From: Lentzea pudingi
GTDB taxonomy: Bacteria > Actinomycetota > Actinomycetes > Mycobacteriales > Pseudonocardiaceae
Assembly: GCF_014646255.1 (NCBI RefSeq)
Contig: NZ_BMNC01000006.1
Coordinates: 515,502 to 579,501 of the forward strand
DNA: 64,000 nucleotides
Direction of reading: 5' to 3'
In this document: one piece after another, positions 28,056 through 37,019 of the stretch
How the letters are laid out: the number at the start of each line of letters is the position of its first letter
Numbering within the stretch: the stretch's first letter is position 1
Program-made: the position numbers and the translations under genes
The notes under the pieces: model-generated
Databases searched by the model: none
Told to the model about the DNA's origin: nothing
What the model saw: the letters and a program-made list of their open reading frames with translations, nothing else

Positions 28056-28940
28056 GTGCCGACTCCGAACGCAGAATGGGTCGAGAAGGTGCGATCGATC
28101 ATGAGCACTCCTCTCGACCCTGCCAGTGAACGCCGCGGCGTGCGCAAGTGGAGGCTGGGTGACGCGATGCTCGAGGTGCCCGCAGAACATCGCGATGCCG
28201 TCGCAGAGGCAATCGGTCTGGCGAAGGGGAATGCGCGGTCTTACTGGCGTACTGCGGAGGCCTGGCCACCAGACGCCCGCGGAACGTCTGCCGCCTGGAC
28301 CGTCTACCGCGACCTAGCGAAGGACGATGACCGATTTGACCTGATAAAGCCAGGCATGACGGTGCGCAGCTTGTATGAAGCCAAGACTGGCCGTCAGATC
28401 GATCGACGTGCGACGCACAACTTGCCTGACGACGACCTCATAGACGAGGTGGTCAAGCTCATGCTTTCCCCACGTCGCGCGAGTCTTGTGCCGAGAATCC
28501 TGTCCCGCCTCAACACCTCCAAGGAGGGGCGGAAGGCGGCGAGGGACCGTCGATCGACTCATGCGCTCCGCCGTCTAGATGACGAGATCAGGCAGGTGCA
28601 GAAGGAGATCCGCAGGCTCCAGTCGGACAAGTCGCCGAGAACCCGATTCGTAGAGGTGCGCAAGCGCCTGCTCGAAACCGAGGTCAACGTCGAAGAGATC
28701 GGTTTGCTCGCCAACGACCCCGACGACCGCCAGTTCGCGGACGACGAGGACTGGCGTGATCTCGCCACACGTGTTTCCGAGCTCGCCGACACCGCCAGCC
28801 GGGTCGCGGCATCGATCCTCGATCGCACCGAAGCAGTGGAGGCGGACGGCTGGCTCGCGGCCGACGACCTGTGGTCGGTCAGAGAACTCTCGAGCAGTCA
28901 CGCGTATGCCGTCGACGCCGAGATCGTGGACGCGGACTGA
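28056..28940 (+). CDS. Unknown protein, faintly DUF6192-like (putative DNA-binding)
   Basis: This is a 294-residue protein. Its central part (GNARSYWRTAEAWPPDARG ... AAWTVYRDLAKDDDRFDLI) resembles the layout of actinobacterial DUF6192/ParB-like regulators in which an HTH-like segment precedes a WTVH-type stretch. A basic coiled-coil segment follows (about 165-215, RRLDDEIRQVQKEIRRLQ). GTG 28056 begins 5 bases after the previous stop. The family link is from memory of similar proteins and is weak. It probably binds nucleic acid or pairs with the protein encoded at 27334-28050. Confidence 0.65.
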   Translation: MPTPNAEWVEKVRSIMSTPLDPASERRGVRKWRLGDAMLEVPAEHRDAVAEAIGLAKGNARSYWRTAEAWPPDARGTSAAWTVYRDLAKDDDRFDLIKPGMTVRSLYEAKTGRQIDRRATHNLPDDDLIDEVVKLMLSPRRASLVPRILSRLNTSKEGRKAARDRRSTHALRRLDDEIRQVQKEIRRLQSDKSPRTRFVEVRKRLLETEVNVEEIGLLANDPDDRQFADDEDWRDLATRVSELADTASRVAASILDRTEAVEADGWLAADDLWSVRELSSSHAYAVDAEIVDAD

Positions 28941-28981
28941 GGTGAGCCGCTAAGCAGTTCACACAGCCTGACCCACGAAAT

Positions 28982-29014
28982 GGAGGTGGAAGCCGGCACC
29001 CGGCTTCCACCTCC
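28982..29014. terminator. Perfect 15-base-pair hairpin between convergent genes
   Basis: GGAGGTGGAAGCCGG (28982-28996) and its exact complement (29000-29014) flank a 3-base loop. It lies 41 bases after the gene ending at 28940 and 32 bases from the end of the convergent methyltransferase. It is a likely bidirectional terminator. Confidence 0.7.
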
Positions 29015-29046
29015 GCAGCTGTCGACACACACGAGTCCTCGGACCG

Positions 29047-30860
29047 TCACAGAAGATCGCTGCGTGCGAGCCCGTATGCGTCCAGTGCCGCTGCGGTGGC
29101 CGCGTGTCCGTCGCGCATGAGAAAGGCTTCCCTCAGTGCTTGCTTGGTGCGATCCGTCAGTTCTGAGTGAGCAGGTACGCGAATCTGTTTGAGGTACTGC
29201 GACTGGAAGCGCAGCGTGCCTCCTCGCATGCGGACGGAGTAAGCCTCGATGAACATCTGAGCCACCTGCGACAGCAACAGTCCACCCAGCACTTGCATAT
29301 CCCACTGATCTGACACGATGTAGTAGAGGCTGTGGTGCGGGTAGTAGCCACCCTCCTCCAAGATAGGACTGAGCGAGGGCTGCAAGTCCTGCACCAGGAG
29401 CTTCTCCCGGACGACAAGATCATGGTTGACCTTGTCGATGGTGCGATACCAGCCCCTCGGATGAGCTTTGGCCGTGTGACGGGCCGTGAGCCGCGCCCGA
29501 TGGCGGGTCAGGTACGCCTCAAGCCCAGGAAATCCAGCGAGGTCGATCAGCTGACCGTCATGGCGCCAAGGATTGACCAGGCACCTCCGGCTCCACCGGA
29601 AGGCACCTGCATGGTTGTCGTGCGCAGTCGCCAACCGCAGCAACCGATCGGGTTCGATTCCGTCCAGCTCAGGATCGCCCTCCCTCAACACGTAGATGCT
29701 GTCGGCGCCGGTCGTGACGCCAATGCCAACACGTGTTCCTGACTCAGGATCGTGCAGCGGCGCGAAGTTGTTGTTGAGGTGTTTGATCAACGATGTGCGG
29801 CGGGATCTCCGGCCGGCCACATCTCATCACCGGGGAACCACCCTGGGAACCTGAACGCCCGGTACCCGACGCCTTTCGTCTCCGCGCTGCTTGGGCGCAG
29901 CGTCCACGCTGTCAACTCTTGCGCACCGGCCTCTGTGAACTGCCGGGTGGTCTCCGCGACGACCGCCTCGCCCTGCGCTCCACGGCTCAGAATCGTGATC
30001 GCCGGGTAGGCGGAAACCGACTTCTCAAAAGCATTCACGTCGTGCATGCTCCACACGGCCTCCACCCGGTAGTCGCGAGCAACGAGCTTTCTCAACTCCC
30101 CGCCATACTGATTTCGCATCCACCGATCGGAGCAGATGAAGGCAAGACGCCCGCCATCAGGCTTGAGTGACCGCAGCGCACGTTCATAAAAACCGACATA
30201 CACGTCGGCTCGCCCCTTCATAGTTGGCCATCTCGAACGATATTGCAGCCGAAACTCGTCTTCCACACTCTCGAACCGGATGTAGGGAGGATTTCCGACG
30301 ATCACGTCGACATCGGCTTCCTCCTGACCTTCGATCAGATCGGCGTTGGCACGCGCGGACAACAGGTAGTCGCGGCGACGTACCCAGTGATGCGCGAGCT
30401 CGCGCGCTACTGCCTCTCTGACGCCGAATCGCCGAAGCACAGCGATCAGCGCGGCACGACATCGCTCGACATGGACGTCTTGCACGTCAAAGGCCTGCAC
30501 GGCCGATCTCGCGGAGTCGTCGAGGACACGCCCCCGGTCAACCACGCTCGCCGCCAGCCGTTCTACAGCTGGAACCAGGAACGCGCCGGCTCCACACGCA
30601 GGCTCCACCAACTTGAGCCCAACCAGTTCCCGGTCAGCGGTGTACCCGACGAGGTCGAGCATCACCTCGGCAACCCAACGTCGGGTGAAGACCTCCCCGT
30701 GCTCGATCGCCCCAGCGGAACGAATGTCGACCGACCGCGCATCTCCTGCCGAGAACTTCTTGATCCGAGCCGGACTGATTGCACGGAACTTCACACCCAC
30801 ACCATGCTCCCTTGATCGAATGAAACGTCCTAGCCGCCTCGCGAAGTCGCGTTGCGCCAT
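29047..30860 (-). pseudogene. Second Eco57I-type DNA methyltransferase, split by a frameshift
   Basis: Two overlapping minus-strand frames together form one methyltransferase. The N-terminal part (30860 to about 29787) has LVEPACGAGAFL and VIVGNPPYIRFES. The C-terminal part (about 29820 to 29047) has YYIVSDQWDMQVLGG and RMRGGTLRFQSQYLKQIRV. Compared with the paralogue at 24769-27213, the break falls between WPAGDPAAHR and TSLIKHL, a single-base shift. The two proteins are close (long runs of identity such as DRWMRNQYG and KSVSAYPAIT). This one lacks the nuclease domain and ends about 260 residues earlier. It may be a decayed gene, a sequencing error, or rarely a programmed shift. If intact it would be a second methylase protecting against the fused nuclease. 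Confidence 0.8.
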
Positions 30861-31420
30861 CAATCCATGAGAGCACGGGCCACCGACAGTGCCGCTGCTC
30901 CAGACTGCTTTCGACACCAAGACAGCGCGGACATGACGCAACCAGTAGTCATAGCTTGGAAGAAATTTCGCACAGGATCACACGAAAGAGTGACGCAAGA
31001 GCTCGCCATCACCGCGCTCCGGCTTGTGTCCGAACACCTTTTCTCGCACGACCTCTTCCTCCTGCGACTTCCCGAAAACAGATCGCATCGCTGGGACGAC
31101 CTGGCTTCTAGCGGACGACGCCCGGTCTGGAAACGACCGCTCTCGATCGTCCCGTTGAACGACGTGATCACCGCTGTCGTCCCGAACTGCGTCGCGGCCG
31201 CCAGCACCCGGCCCCGGTGTGGCACGCGTAGCCCGGCAGCAACGGCTGGGCCCTGATGCCCGGCCGCAAAACAGCGGACGACATGTACAAGCCGCTCTAC
31301 GACCCCGGACCCGACAAGGCCGAACCTCGATTCCACGTGGATCAGCGGAAGCACTCGGAACCTGTCGGTCTGGGTGAACGGTGGCACCGACTACTGGTGC
31401 ACCAGTGACCCCGGTACCGG
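30861..31420. other. Non-coding or decayed stretch with a secreted-protein remnant
   Basis: No intact gene is present. Near 31360-31449 the plus strand encodes LSVWVNGGTDYWCTSDPG ending in WRDC and a stop, which looks like the C-terminus of a small Cys-containing protein. The matching upstream part (about 31257-31360) is in another frame, so this is a fragment. Confidence 0.4.
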
Positions 31421-31920
31421 GTGGACCGAGGTCTGGCGGGACTGCTGACCCGGACCACACGCGCTGCGGGACCAACGCGACATTCGGTCCCGCAGCACTT
31501 CGACCGCGGCCGTAGCACCGAAGACCTCGCCGCCGAGCTGGTGCTGCGCGCCCAACTGGGCTTCGGCTCGACCATGACCGCGTGGCGGCGGTCGCGTGAC
31601 CGGCACCGAGCCGAGGCCTGGCAGCTGCTGCACGAGAATCTGCTCGCCGAGCTTAACGCCGCGGACTCGCTGGACTGGTCGCGGGCGGTGATCGACAGCT
31701 CGCACGTCCGTGCCCTCAAAGGCGGCCCAAAACCGGGGGAGCCCGGTCGACCGCGCCAGAACGGGCTCGAAGCACCACCTGATCCCCGGTGGACATGCCA
31801 TCTCACTGACCGGCGGAAACCGCAACGACGTCACCGAACTGATCCCGCTGATCGACCAGATCCCGCCGGTACGCAGCAAATGCGGCCGGCCACGGTTCCG
31901 GCCAGACGTGGCAGCAGCAG
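31421..31920 (+). mobile_element. IS5-family transposase remnant (frameshifted, truncated)
   Basis: The plus strand encodes AWQLLHENLLAELNAADSLDWSRAVIDSSHVRALKGG in one frame, then continues in another frame as PVDRARTGSKHHLI and SLTGGNRNDVTELIPLIDQI, ending near CGRPRFRPDV. These are the central DDE-region motifs of IS5-type transposases of actinomycetes. The N-terminus and the final catalytic segment are missing, and the frame breaks near 31735. No terminal inverted repeats were recognised. Confidence 0.75.
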
Positions 31921-31947
31921 CCGGGGACTTCGGCGGACCGCTCCGCG

Positions 31948-32434
31948 TCACCATTCCCAATCGCTGGTGTGCACCCGCTCCACCCATTCGACGGGGTCCA
32001 GCCACGTAACACTCCACGTGCCGATGCCCGCGTTCAGCACCGGCGGCTGGGTCTTGCCGAGCGGGACCGCGCTCAGCGAGTCGGTGACGGCGCGTGCGGC
32101 CCAGCCGATGTCGAGCCAGTGCTCGGTGCGGTCGACGACGTGCCGCCGGCCGATGGCGCAGTTGACCCCATCGCGGCCATGCCGCGATGGGGTCAATGCA
32201 GTGCAGCACGCGAACCAGCCGCGCGCCGTCTAACAGCCCGCAGGCCTGCATCACGATCTCCGGGCCGAGGGGTTTCAGCGCCCGCGCGTACTCGTCGATC
32301 AGCCGTTCCAACACACTGCCGGTCTGGTGCAACGCGAACTGCACGCGCATCGCGTCGTCCGTCCTGCCCGCCAAAGCGTTGCGGTGCCCGACCATCCTCC
32401 TGGCGAACTGGAGTGCGATCGCCCGTGTGTCCAC
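31948..32434 (-). pseudogene. Frameshifted gene of unknown function
   Basis: The minus strand starts DTRAIALQFARRMVGH, runs to VLHCIDPI near 32190, and then continues only in another frame (DRTEHWLDIGWAARAVTDSL to a stop at 31948). Both halves look like real coding sequence, so a single frame break is likely. No family recognised. It follows the remnant at 32442-32805 by 7 bases. Confidence 0.45.
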
Positions 32435-32441
32435 GTCATCC

Positions 32442-32805
32442 TCACCCGAGTTCGTCGGCGATCGCGTCGTCCTGCGCGCGATAGGGCCGTGCTAGGCGCG
32501 CGGTCGACCGCGCCAGTCTCCGCGTTGCGGCCGGCCCCGTCGACCTGCCGGTGCAGCGCAGAACCGAACGTCTTTAGCCCGAAGGCGAATCCGGTCTCCT
32601 CGCCGATCAGACGGCCGCGAGACTCAGGGCCGGAGCCAGGATGCGGGAAGTAGATGTCACCGTCCCGGCCGAAGTCGTGCCCAACCTCGACCGCGGACAG
32701 CCCTGGATAAAGCGGATGCAGCGGAGAACATGCCGCACGCTCGAACTCTCCCGGTGACGTCCTCGGGTCATCCAGCGCTCGATTGATCTGGGCAATGAGA
32801 TCCAC
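32442..32805 (-). pseudogene. Frameshifted gene of unknown function
   Basis: From GTG 32805 the product begins MDLIAQINRALDDPRTSPGEF and has AVEVGHDFGRDGDIYFPHPG. The natural-looking end, ARPYRAQDDAIADELG and a stop at 32442, is in a different frame, so one base has been lost or gained around 32480-32540. No family recognised. The pair with the downstream broken gene suggests a decayed two-gene unit of element A. Confidence 0.45.
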
Positions 32806-32977
32806 CGCACAAGGGTAGGCGGGATACCGGCTCGTTGATTGCAAGACCTCATTGACAGCGACGAGTCGCCTCAGCAGCGATTTCGCAGCCAGCAGCCTCG
32901 ACGATCAGACCAGACAACCTGTGTTTAGGAGGAACACTGCAACAGGGGTCGGAACGAAGACGTTTGAGCAGGTTCAC

Positions 32978-33310
32978 GGCTTCGACCTGACCTCATCCGC
33001 TACTCGCTGACGCGAAGCCCGTCACAGCTCGTTCGCCGAAGGTGGAGTCAGTTCGGACCGGGTTGACGCCTGTTCAGCAAGTTCACCCGTTCGTGGTGAC
33101 CCCATCTGACGTTAGCCAAAACGAAGGAGGCGGCGCCTTCTCCTTGGCTCCCTCATCGGCCTTTTGATCACGAAAATGATGATCAAGCAAAGCTCGTTTC
33201 GAGCGCACGAAAAAGCCCGCTGACCTGGGCTTTCACCCAGAATCAGCGGGCTGATTCAGACCGTCGGGACGACAGGATTTGAACCTGCGACCCCTTGACC
33301 CCCAGGAAGA
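32978..33310. repeat. Right copy of the ~340-base diverged direct repeat
   Basis: This matches 24236-24580 in the same orientation (see that entry). It includes a hairpin with arms AGCCCGCTGA (33214-33223) and TCAGCGGGCT (33243-33252), with an inner CTGGG/CCCAG stem, which resembles the terminator of a tRNA gene read on the minus strand. Confidence 0.75.
33265..33305 (-). repeat. Attachment site between elements A and B (tRNA-Pro 3' half)
   Basis: The 41 bases are identical to 43885-43925, from the tRNA 3' end to the last base of the anticodon loop (CCCCCAG), where identity stops. This is the attL of element B and the boundary of element A. Confidence 0.88.
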
Positions 33311-33555
33311 TCATGCGCCCTGACCTGCAAAAACAGCGGACTCCAGAATCAAGTGACTGATCCGGTCTCGCTGTTTTCTCCGGTGTCGCTGGGGTTGTGG
33401 TCCACAGGTGGTCCACACGGAAGCTGCCGCGCCACACCAAGTCGCAGATGCCTGGTTCAACACCGGGGGCACAGACATCGATGCGTCAGCTAGGTCCTGC
33501 GAGACCATCGCTAAGCCAGCACGAAAATGGACGAACATCGGATGGATGGCTCAAA

Positions 33556-34281
33556 TTAGAGATCGTCTTCATCCTCCCCTGGATACCCACCGTGACTCTC
33601 GATTTCCGGCGGACTGGCGCTCGGCGACGCATCATCGATATTTTCCGACAGCTCTTCATTGAGATTTGTTACCGCTTTTTCTAGCGCCTTCCTGGCAGCT
33701 GCTCGCTTATCATCAGAGGTTGCCTCATCCACAGCCTCGGTGTAGCGGATAACCGCAGTTAACGCCTCAATTATGCGATGAGTAAATGAGCTCTCCAACT
33801 TTCGGGCGCGCTCAGCGAAATTCTCCTCCATCTCCGAAAGTCGGCGATAATGTTGCTCTTCACCGTGACGAACGACGTCCCGATACTCCGACACAAAACG
33901 GCTGGAAACCGCTTCAATCTCTCTATCTATGACCGAAAATCGTCCATCAAAAGCCGCAGTCCTTTCACGAAGGTCCGCCACGTCGCGAACAAGCCTGTTC
34001 ACACTTTCATCTAATCGCTGAATGGACCCAGCCGACCTTTCGGATGACTCTTCAATTCGCTTGCCCAAAAGTCCAGCGATAACATAGAATGCACCGGCCA
34101 CCAACGCGGACGCGCTAGCAACCACCGTGATTAAAACAGATGCCGGAATCAATTCCTCCCCTTCCGCGTCGTCCAAAAACGGGAACAACCTGCACCTATA
34201 TCGCCTACCAATGTCTCCTGTTACCACACACCTAGGATCACCAGGTAGAGCGAAGATCCACAGCTGATCGACGTGTGTCAA
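33556..34281 (-). CDS. Unknown membrane-anchored coiled-coil protein
   Basis: The ORF is up to 241 residues. One membrane helix (about 45-70, IPASVLITVVASASALVAGA) is followed by a long charged coiled-coil (about 75-205, heptad-like, containing RLDESVNRLVRDVADLRERT) and an acidic tail. The first 40 residues are doubtful, and the true start may be closer to the helix; GGGGAGG lies just before it without a well-spaced ATG. Base composition is lower in GC than the rest of the window, consistent with acquired DNA. A single-helix coiled-coil protein at an element end could be a defence, anchoring or superinfection factor; unproven. Confidence 0.6.
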   Translation of the reverse strand: MTHVDQLWIFALPGDPRCVVTGDIGRRYRCRLFPFLDDAEGEELIPASVLITVVASASALVAGAFYVIAGLLGKRIEESSERSAGSIQRLDESVNRLVRDVADLRERTAAFDGRFSVIDREIEAVSSRFVSEYRDVVRHGEEQHYRRLSEMEENFAERARKLESSFTHRIIEALTAVIRYTEAVDEATSDDKRAAARKALEKAVTNLNEELSENIDDASPSASPPEIESHGGYPGEDEDDL

Positions 34282-34611
34282 CGAGTTGGCTCACGCTTGC
34301 TGCAACATCGGGGATGATCACAACTCGATCGCCCTGAGAGGCCCCGTGCCGGTCGCGCAGAGTCGAGGCAGCCGACAACCGGCGCTCCATTCATGCGGCG
34401 CCACAGGATGACTCAGAGCCCGCTCAGATCCACGCTCGCGCGCTACGCCCACGTAGCCGGGTAGTCGGCGCCGGTCGCGTCATCGGCCGCCCGGCCGACG
34501 GCGACCCGGTCGCGGCCGATCAGCGAAAACACCTGTAGCGCAAGGCGTCTGGCCAAGGTTGCAGCTACTCCGCTCCGCCCATGTTGCAGCAAGACGAAGT
34601 CGGCTCGGTCG
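34282..34611. other. Intergenic stretch, no supportable gene
   Basis: These 330 bases separate two minus-strand genes. I see no credible ORF or named RNA. The promoter of the coiled-coil gene should be in the left part. Confidence 0.4.
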
Positions 34612-35844
34612 TCACGTCGGTCGCCGGATATCCCGCAGCTGCGCGAGGTACTCCTCCGCGGCTTCCTCACCCGTGAACTGGTGGGCCAGCACGTCGGCGA
34701 GATCCTGCGAGACCATCGCCAACGAGGGCAATGACTTCCGGTCGCCAGAAAGCGCGCGGCGACCGTGATCGAGGGCCTCCTCAAGGTCCCCTTCGCGTGC
34801 TGCCGCAACACCGAGCGTGATGCGCGCTTCAGCGATGCGCATCGGCGCTCGCGCCCGGCCGGTGTAGTCGGTCGCCCCTCGGATCACTTCATCAGCCAGA
34901 GCCCTTGCCAGCCGATCGTTTCCGGTGTGGCGATAGCAATCCATTGCGTAGAAGTCGAACTTCAGCGGATCGACCACGAAGTGGTTGTCGGTGTTCTCGG
35001 GGTAGGGCATGCCGTCCAGGAGCACACGACCGCGTTCAAGCGTCGCGGTCATCTCGTCCTCGCGCCCCATGCGCGCAAGGGCCTTCGCCTGCTGAGCAAC
35101 GAGTTGGACGGCCACACTGTGGTTGCCCGCAGCGGCGATGCCGGCGTCGGCAGCGGCAAGCACGCTTCGATAGTCGTTTGACGTCAGGGCAAACCAGGCT
35201 CGCATTTCGTGAGCCCACCCGAGGATGCCAGGACTGCCAACGTCCTTGCCGAGGCTAAGCGCCACCTGGCGAGTCGCTTCAGCAGCACGCCGGTCCCCCA
35301 GGTCATACTCAAGGCAGCCGACAAGCAGCGCCAGCCAGCCCGCAAGTTCCAGGGTGTCGCGGCGCTGCCTGAAACTCAGTCGCTGCTCTTGCATCTCCAC
35401 AATGCGGCGTAGCCACTGCCGCCCCTCAACGATCAACTCCGAAGCGGGCTGGCTGGCGTACTCCGAACACAGCTTGTCGACCGTAATGCGCAAGCCGTCC
35501 ATCGTGGCTTCGTTGAGGTCCGACACCTGCAACCGGCTGACAATCTCCAGCGTGTCCATGCCCGTGACGGTGAGCAGGTCAGTGACCGCCGGCTGACCCT
35601 CTGGAGGGAAGATCGCGGCGGTTACCGTGCCGAGAGCGCCCGCAATAAGCGGGGCATAGCCGTCCTTGCGTGGCTTGTTGTCGCCGCGCTCCCAAGCCTT
35701 CCAGCGCCGTTCAAGGTGTTCAGATGCGGGCAGCTGCCGATCGGCGTGGCGACGCATGGCCTCAGCCGCGGCTACCTGAGACATGCCGCGTGCCTCGCGG
35801 AGTGCACGAATGCGCCTCGCCCACTCTGGCAGCTGCTCACCCAT
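34612..35844 (-). CDS. XRE-type HTH regulator with TPR-like domain
   Basis: This is a 410-residue protein. It has an N-terminal HTH (about 8-60, ALREARGMSQVAAAEAMRRH) and a long helical C-terminal region with TPR-like pairs (about 150-400; AGWLALLVGCLEYDLGDRRAAEA, WAHEMRAWFALTSNDYRSVL). This is a common actinomycete regulator architecture that senses peptides or small ligands. ATG 35844 has AGGGGAG upstream. A 17-base piece of its 3' coding region (TCCTGCGAGACCATCGC) recurs at about 33495-33512 near the left att site. It is likely the maintenance or induction regulator of element B. Confidence 0.8.
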   Translation of the reverse strand: MGEQLPEWARRIRALREARGMSQVAAAEAMRRHADRQLPASEHLERRWKAWERGDNKPRKDGYAPLIAGALGTVTAAIFPPEGQPAVTDLLTVTGMDTLEIVSRLQVSDLNEATMDGLRITVDKLCSEYASQPASELIVEGRQWLRRIVEMQEQRLSFRQRRDTLELAGWLALLVGCLEYDLGDRRAAEATRQVALSLGKDVGSPGILGWAHEMRAWFALTSNDYRSVLAAADAGIAAAGNHSVAVQLVAQQAKALARMGREDEMTATLERGRVLLDGMPYPENTDNHFVVDPLKFDFYAMDCYRHTGNDRLARALADEVIRGATDYTGRARAPMRIAEARITLGVAAAREGDLEEALDHGRRALSGDRKSLPSLAMVSQDLADVLAHQFTGEEAAEEYLAQLRDIRRPT

Positions 35845-36053
35845 GCCCGCTCCCCTGCGATCGAGTGCCGTCTCCTCCGAGTGTGGCACCTGCGGGAGGG
35901 GACACGACCAGTGTCACGAGGTGACACGGCTGCATCACCACGTTACGGAAGCGACCCCGCTCATGACACTGTGAAGTCGTTTGGTTTCGATGGAACGTAG
36001 TCAACGTGACCACAGCAACTACAGCTCACACCAGCACGCGGGAGCAGAGTGCG

Positions 36054-36395
36054 CTAGCTCTCCCCCAGCTTGCGCTCGACAGCCTCAACGCGGGCGGTCA
36101 GTGCCTCAACGGCGCGCTGAAGGTTCGCGATCACGGAATCGTCGGCAGCCTCAGGAAGTGGCTTAGTGCGCACGAACGCACCCTGTCCCTGCCTCGTCAC
36201 GATCAGGCCTTCGCTTTGCAGCAAGGAAAATGCGTGCTTGACGGTGCCGACAGCCACACCGACTTCAACAGCGATCTTGCCGTGACTCGGCAGTTTGTCA
36301 CCAGGAGCCAGGCCCCCTGCCGCGATGACACGGCGAAAGTGATCAGCGATCTGCTGGAACGGCGCACGCGAGTCGTTCGGGTCGAGTTTCAGCAC
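36054..36395 (-). CDS. GntR-family regulator (KorSA-like position)
   Basis: This is a 113-residue protein with a GntR winged helix (about 15-75: FQQIADHFRRVIAAGGLAPGDKLPS, VAVGTVKHAFSLLQSEGLIVTRQGQGAFV) and a short C-terminal coiled-coil (ANLQRAVEALTARVEAVERK) for dimerisation. GTG 36395 is chosen; the frame is open to 36440 but there is no clear ribosome binding site. It diverges from the excisionase-like gene, with repeat-rich operator-like DNA between (36412-36471). In AICEs such as pSAM2 a GntR repressor in this position controls replication, transfer and excision genes. Confidence 0.8.
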   Translation of the reverse strand: MLKLDPNDSRAPFQQIADHFRRVIAAGGLAPGDKLPSHGKIAVEVGVAVGTVKHAFSLLQSEGLIVTRQGQGAFVRTKPLPEAADDSVIANLQRAVEALTARVEAVERKLGES

Positions 36396-36411
36396 GTCAG
36401 CAAGGCTACAA

Positions 36412-36471
36412 CCTAGCCAACGATGATGACCATGCAACACCTAGTTGACTAAGTTGTCTACGTTGGCTAAG
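36412..36471. promoter_or_regulatory. Operator-like repeats between GntR gene and excisionase
   Basis: CCTAGCCAACG (36412-36422) and CGTTGGCTAAG (36461-36471) are inverted copies with one mismatch. Between them CCTAGTTGACTAAGTTG (from 36440) adds further CTAAGTT units. The region fits autoregulation by the GntR protein. The same CTAAGTT core recurs in the repeats before the integrase (40296-40426). Confidence 0.5.
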
Positions 36472-36573
36472 TTCGCTCTTGTCGCGGTCGTCTCAGGCCG
36501 CAGAACTCCAGAAAGCCCCGACCGGTGCGGGAACACCAGCCGGGGCGCACATCGGACACGTTGGAGCGCGACG

Positions 36574-36789
36574 ATGCAGGTTGAGGCTACCCGGCTGTAC
36601 CGGGTCAAGGCAGTGGCAGACATGTTGGACGTCTCTCAGGCGACGATCTACCGCGCAGTGGAATCGGGCAAGCTCCGCGCAGTTCGGATGGGTGAAGGCG
36701 CAGGCGCCGTGCGCATCTCCGGTGACGCCATCAACGAGTACGTGGAGGCGTGCACCATCCGCCCCGTGATCACGGCGGAGGTGGCCTGA
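36574..36789 (+). CDS. Excisionase-like small HTH protein
   Basis: This is a 71-residue MerR/excisionase-type HTH: RLYRVKAVADMLDVSQATIY, then RAVESGKLRAVRMG and a short C-terminal helix (INEYVEA). Such proteins bend att DNA and direct integrase to excision. GGAG lies 8 bases before ATG 36574. It is the first gene of the rightward small-gene string. The end of the gene contains GGCGGAGGTGGCCTGA, which supplies the ribosome binding site of the next gene. Confidence 0.8.
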   Translation: MQVEATRLYRVKAVADMLDVSQATIYRAVESGKLRAVRMGEGAGAVRISGDAINEYVEACTIRPVITAEVA

Positions 36790-36790
36790 A

Positions 36791-37018
36791 ATGGCGCAGT
36801 CGACGGTGGGGCGCATCATCCAAGAGCGTCGCCAGCAGCTGGGCATGACGCAGGTCGAGCTGGCCGCGCGGTTGCTCCGAGACCAGACGTGGGTGTCGAA
36901 GGTGGAGACGGGCGCCCGCCAGATTCAGCGCCTGGACGATCTGCGGTACGTGGCTGAGCAGCTGGACATTGCGCCGGAGCGGTTCGGTCTGCTCCCGATC
37001 ACGGCGGAGGTGGCCTGA
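36791..37018 (+). CDS. Small XRE-family HTH protein
   Basis: This is a 75-residue Cro/C1-type HTH (IIQERRQQLGMTQVELAARL, DQTWVSKVETGARQIQRLDD). It starts 1 base after the previous stop and is translated from a GGAGGTGG inside that gene. Its own last 22 bases (GATCACGGCGGAGGTGGCCTGA) repeat those of the preceding gene, so both proteins end ITAEVA. Probably a regulator within the element. Confidence 0.82.
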   Translation: MAQSTVGRIIQERRQQLGMTQVELAARLLRDQTWVSKVETGARQIQRLDDLRYVAEQLDIAPERFGLLPITAEVA

Positions 37019-37019
37019 G

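Larger units (their letters stand above)
24534..33305. mobile_element. Element A: decayed genomic island at tRNA-Pro carrying DNA modification/restriction genes
   Basis: The region is bounded by tRNA-Pro 3'-half copies at 24534-24574 and 33265-33305 and by the ~340-base flanking repeat. It holds a methyltransferase-nuclease fusion, two unknown genes, a frameshifted methyltransferase, an IS5-family remnant and two broken unknown genes. No integrase remains, so it is presumably immobile. Boundaries are from the repeats; the integration mechanism is inferred. Confidence 0.65.

Noticed and set aside
24769..30860. BREX or DISARM defence system
   Set aside because: The methyltransferase resembles PglX only in its general class; no PglZ, BrxC, BrxL, helicase or PLD gene is present.
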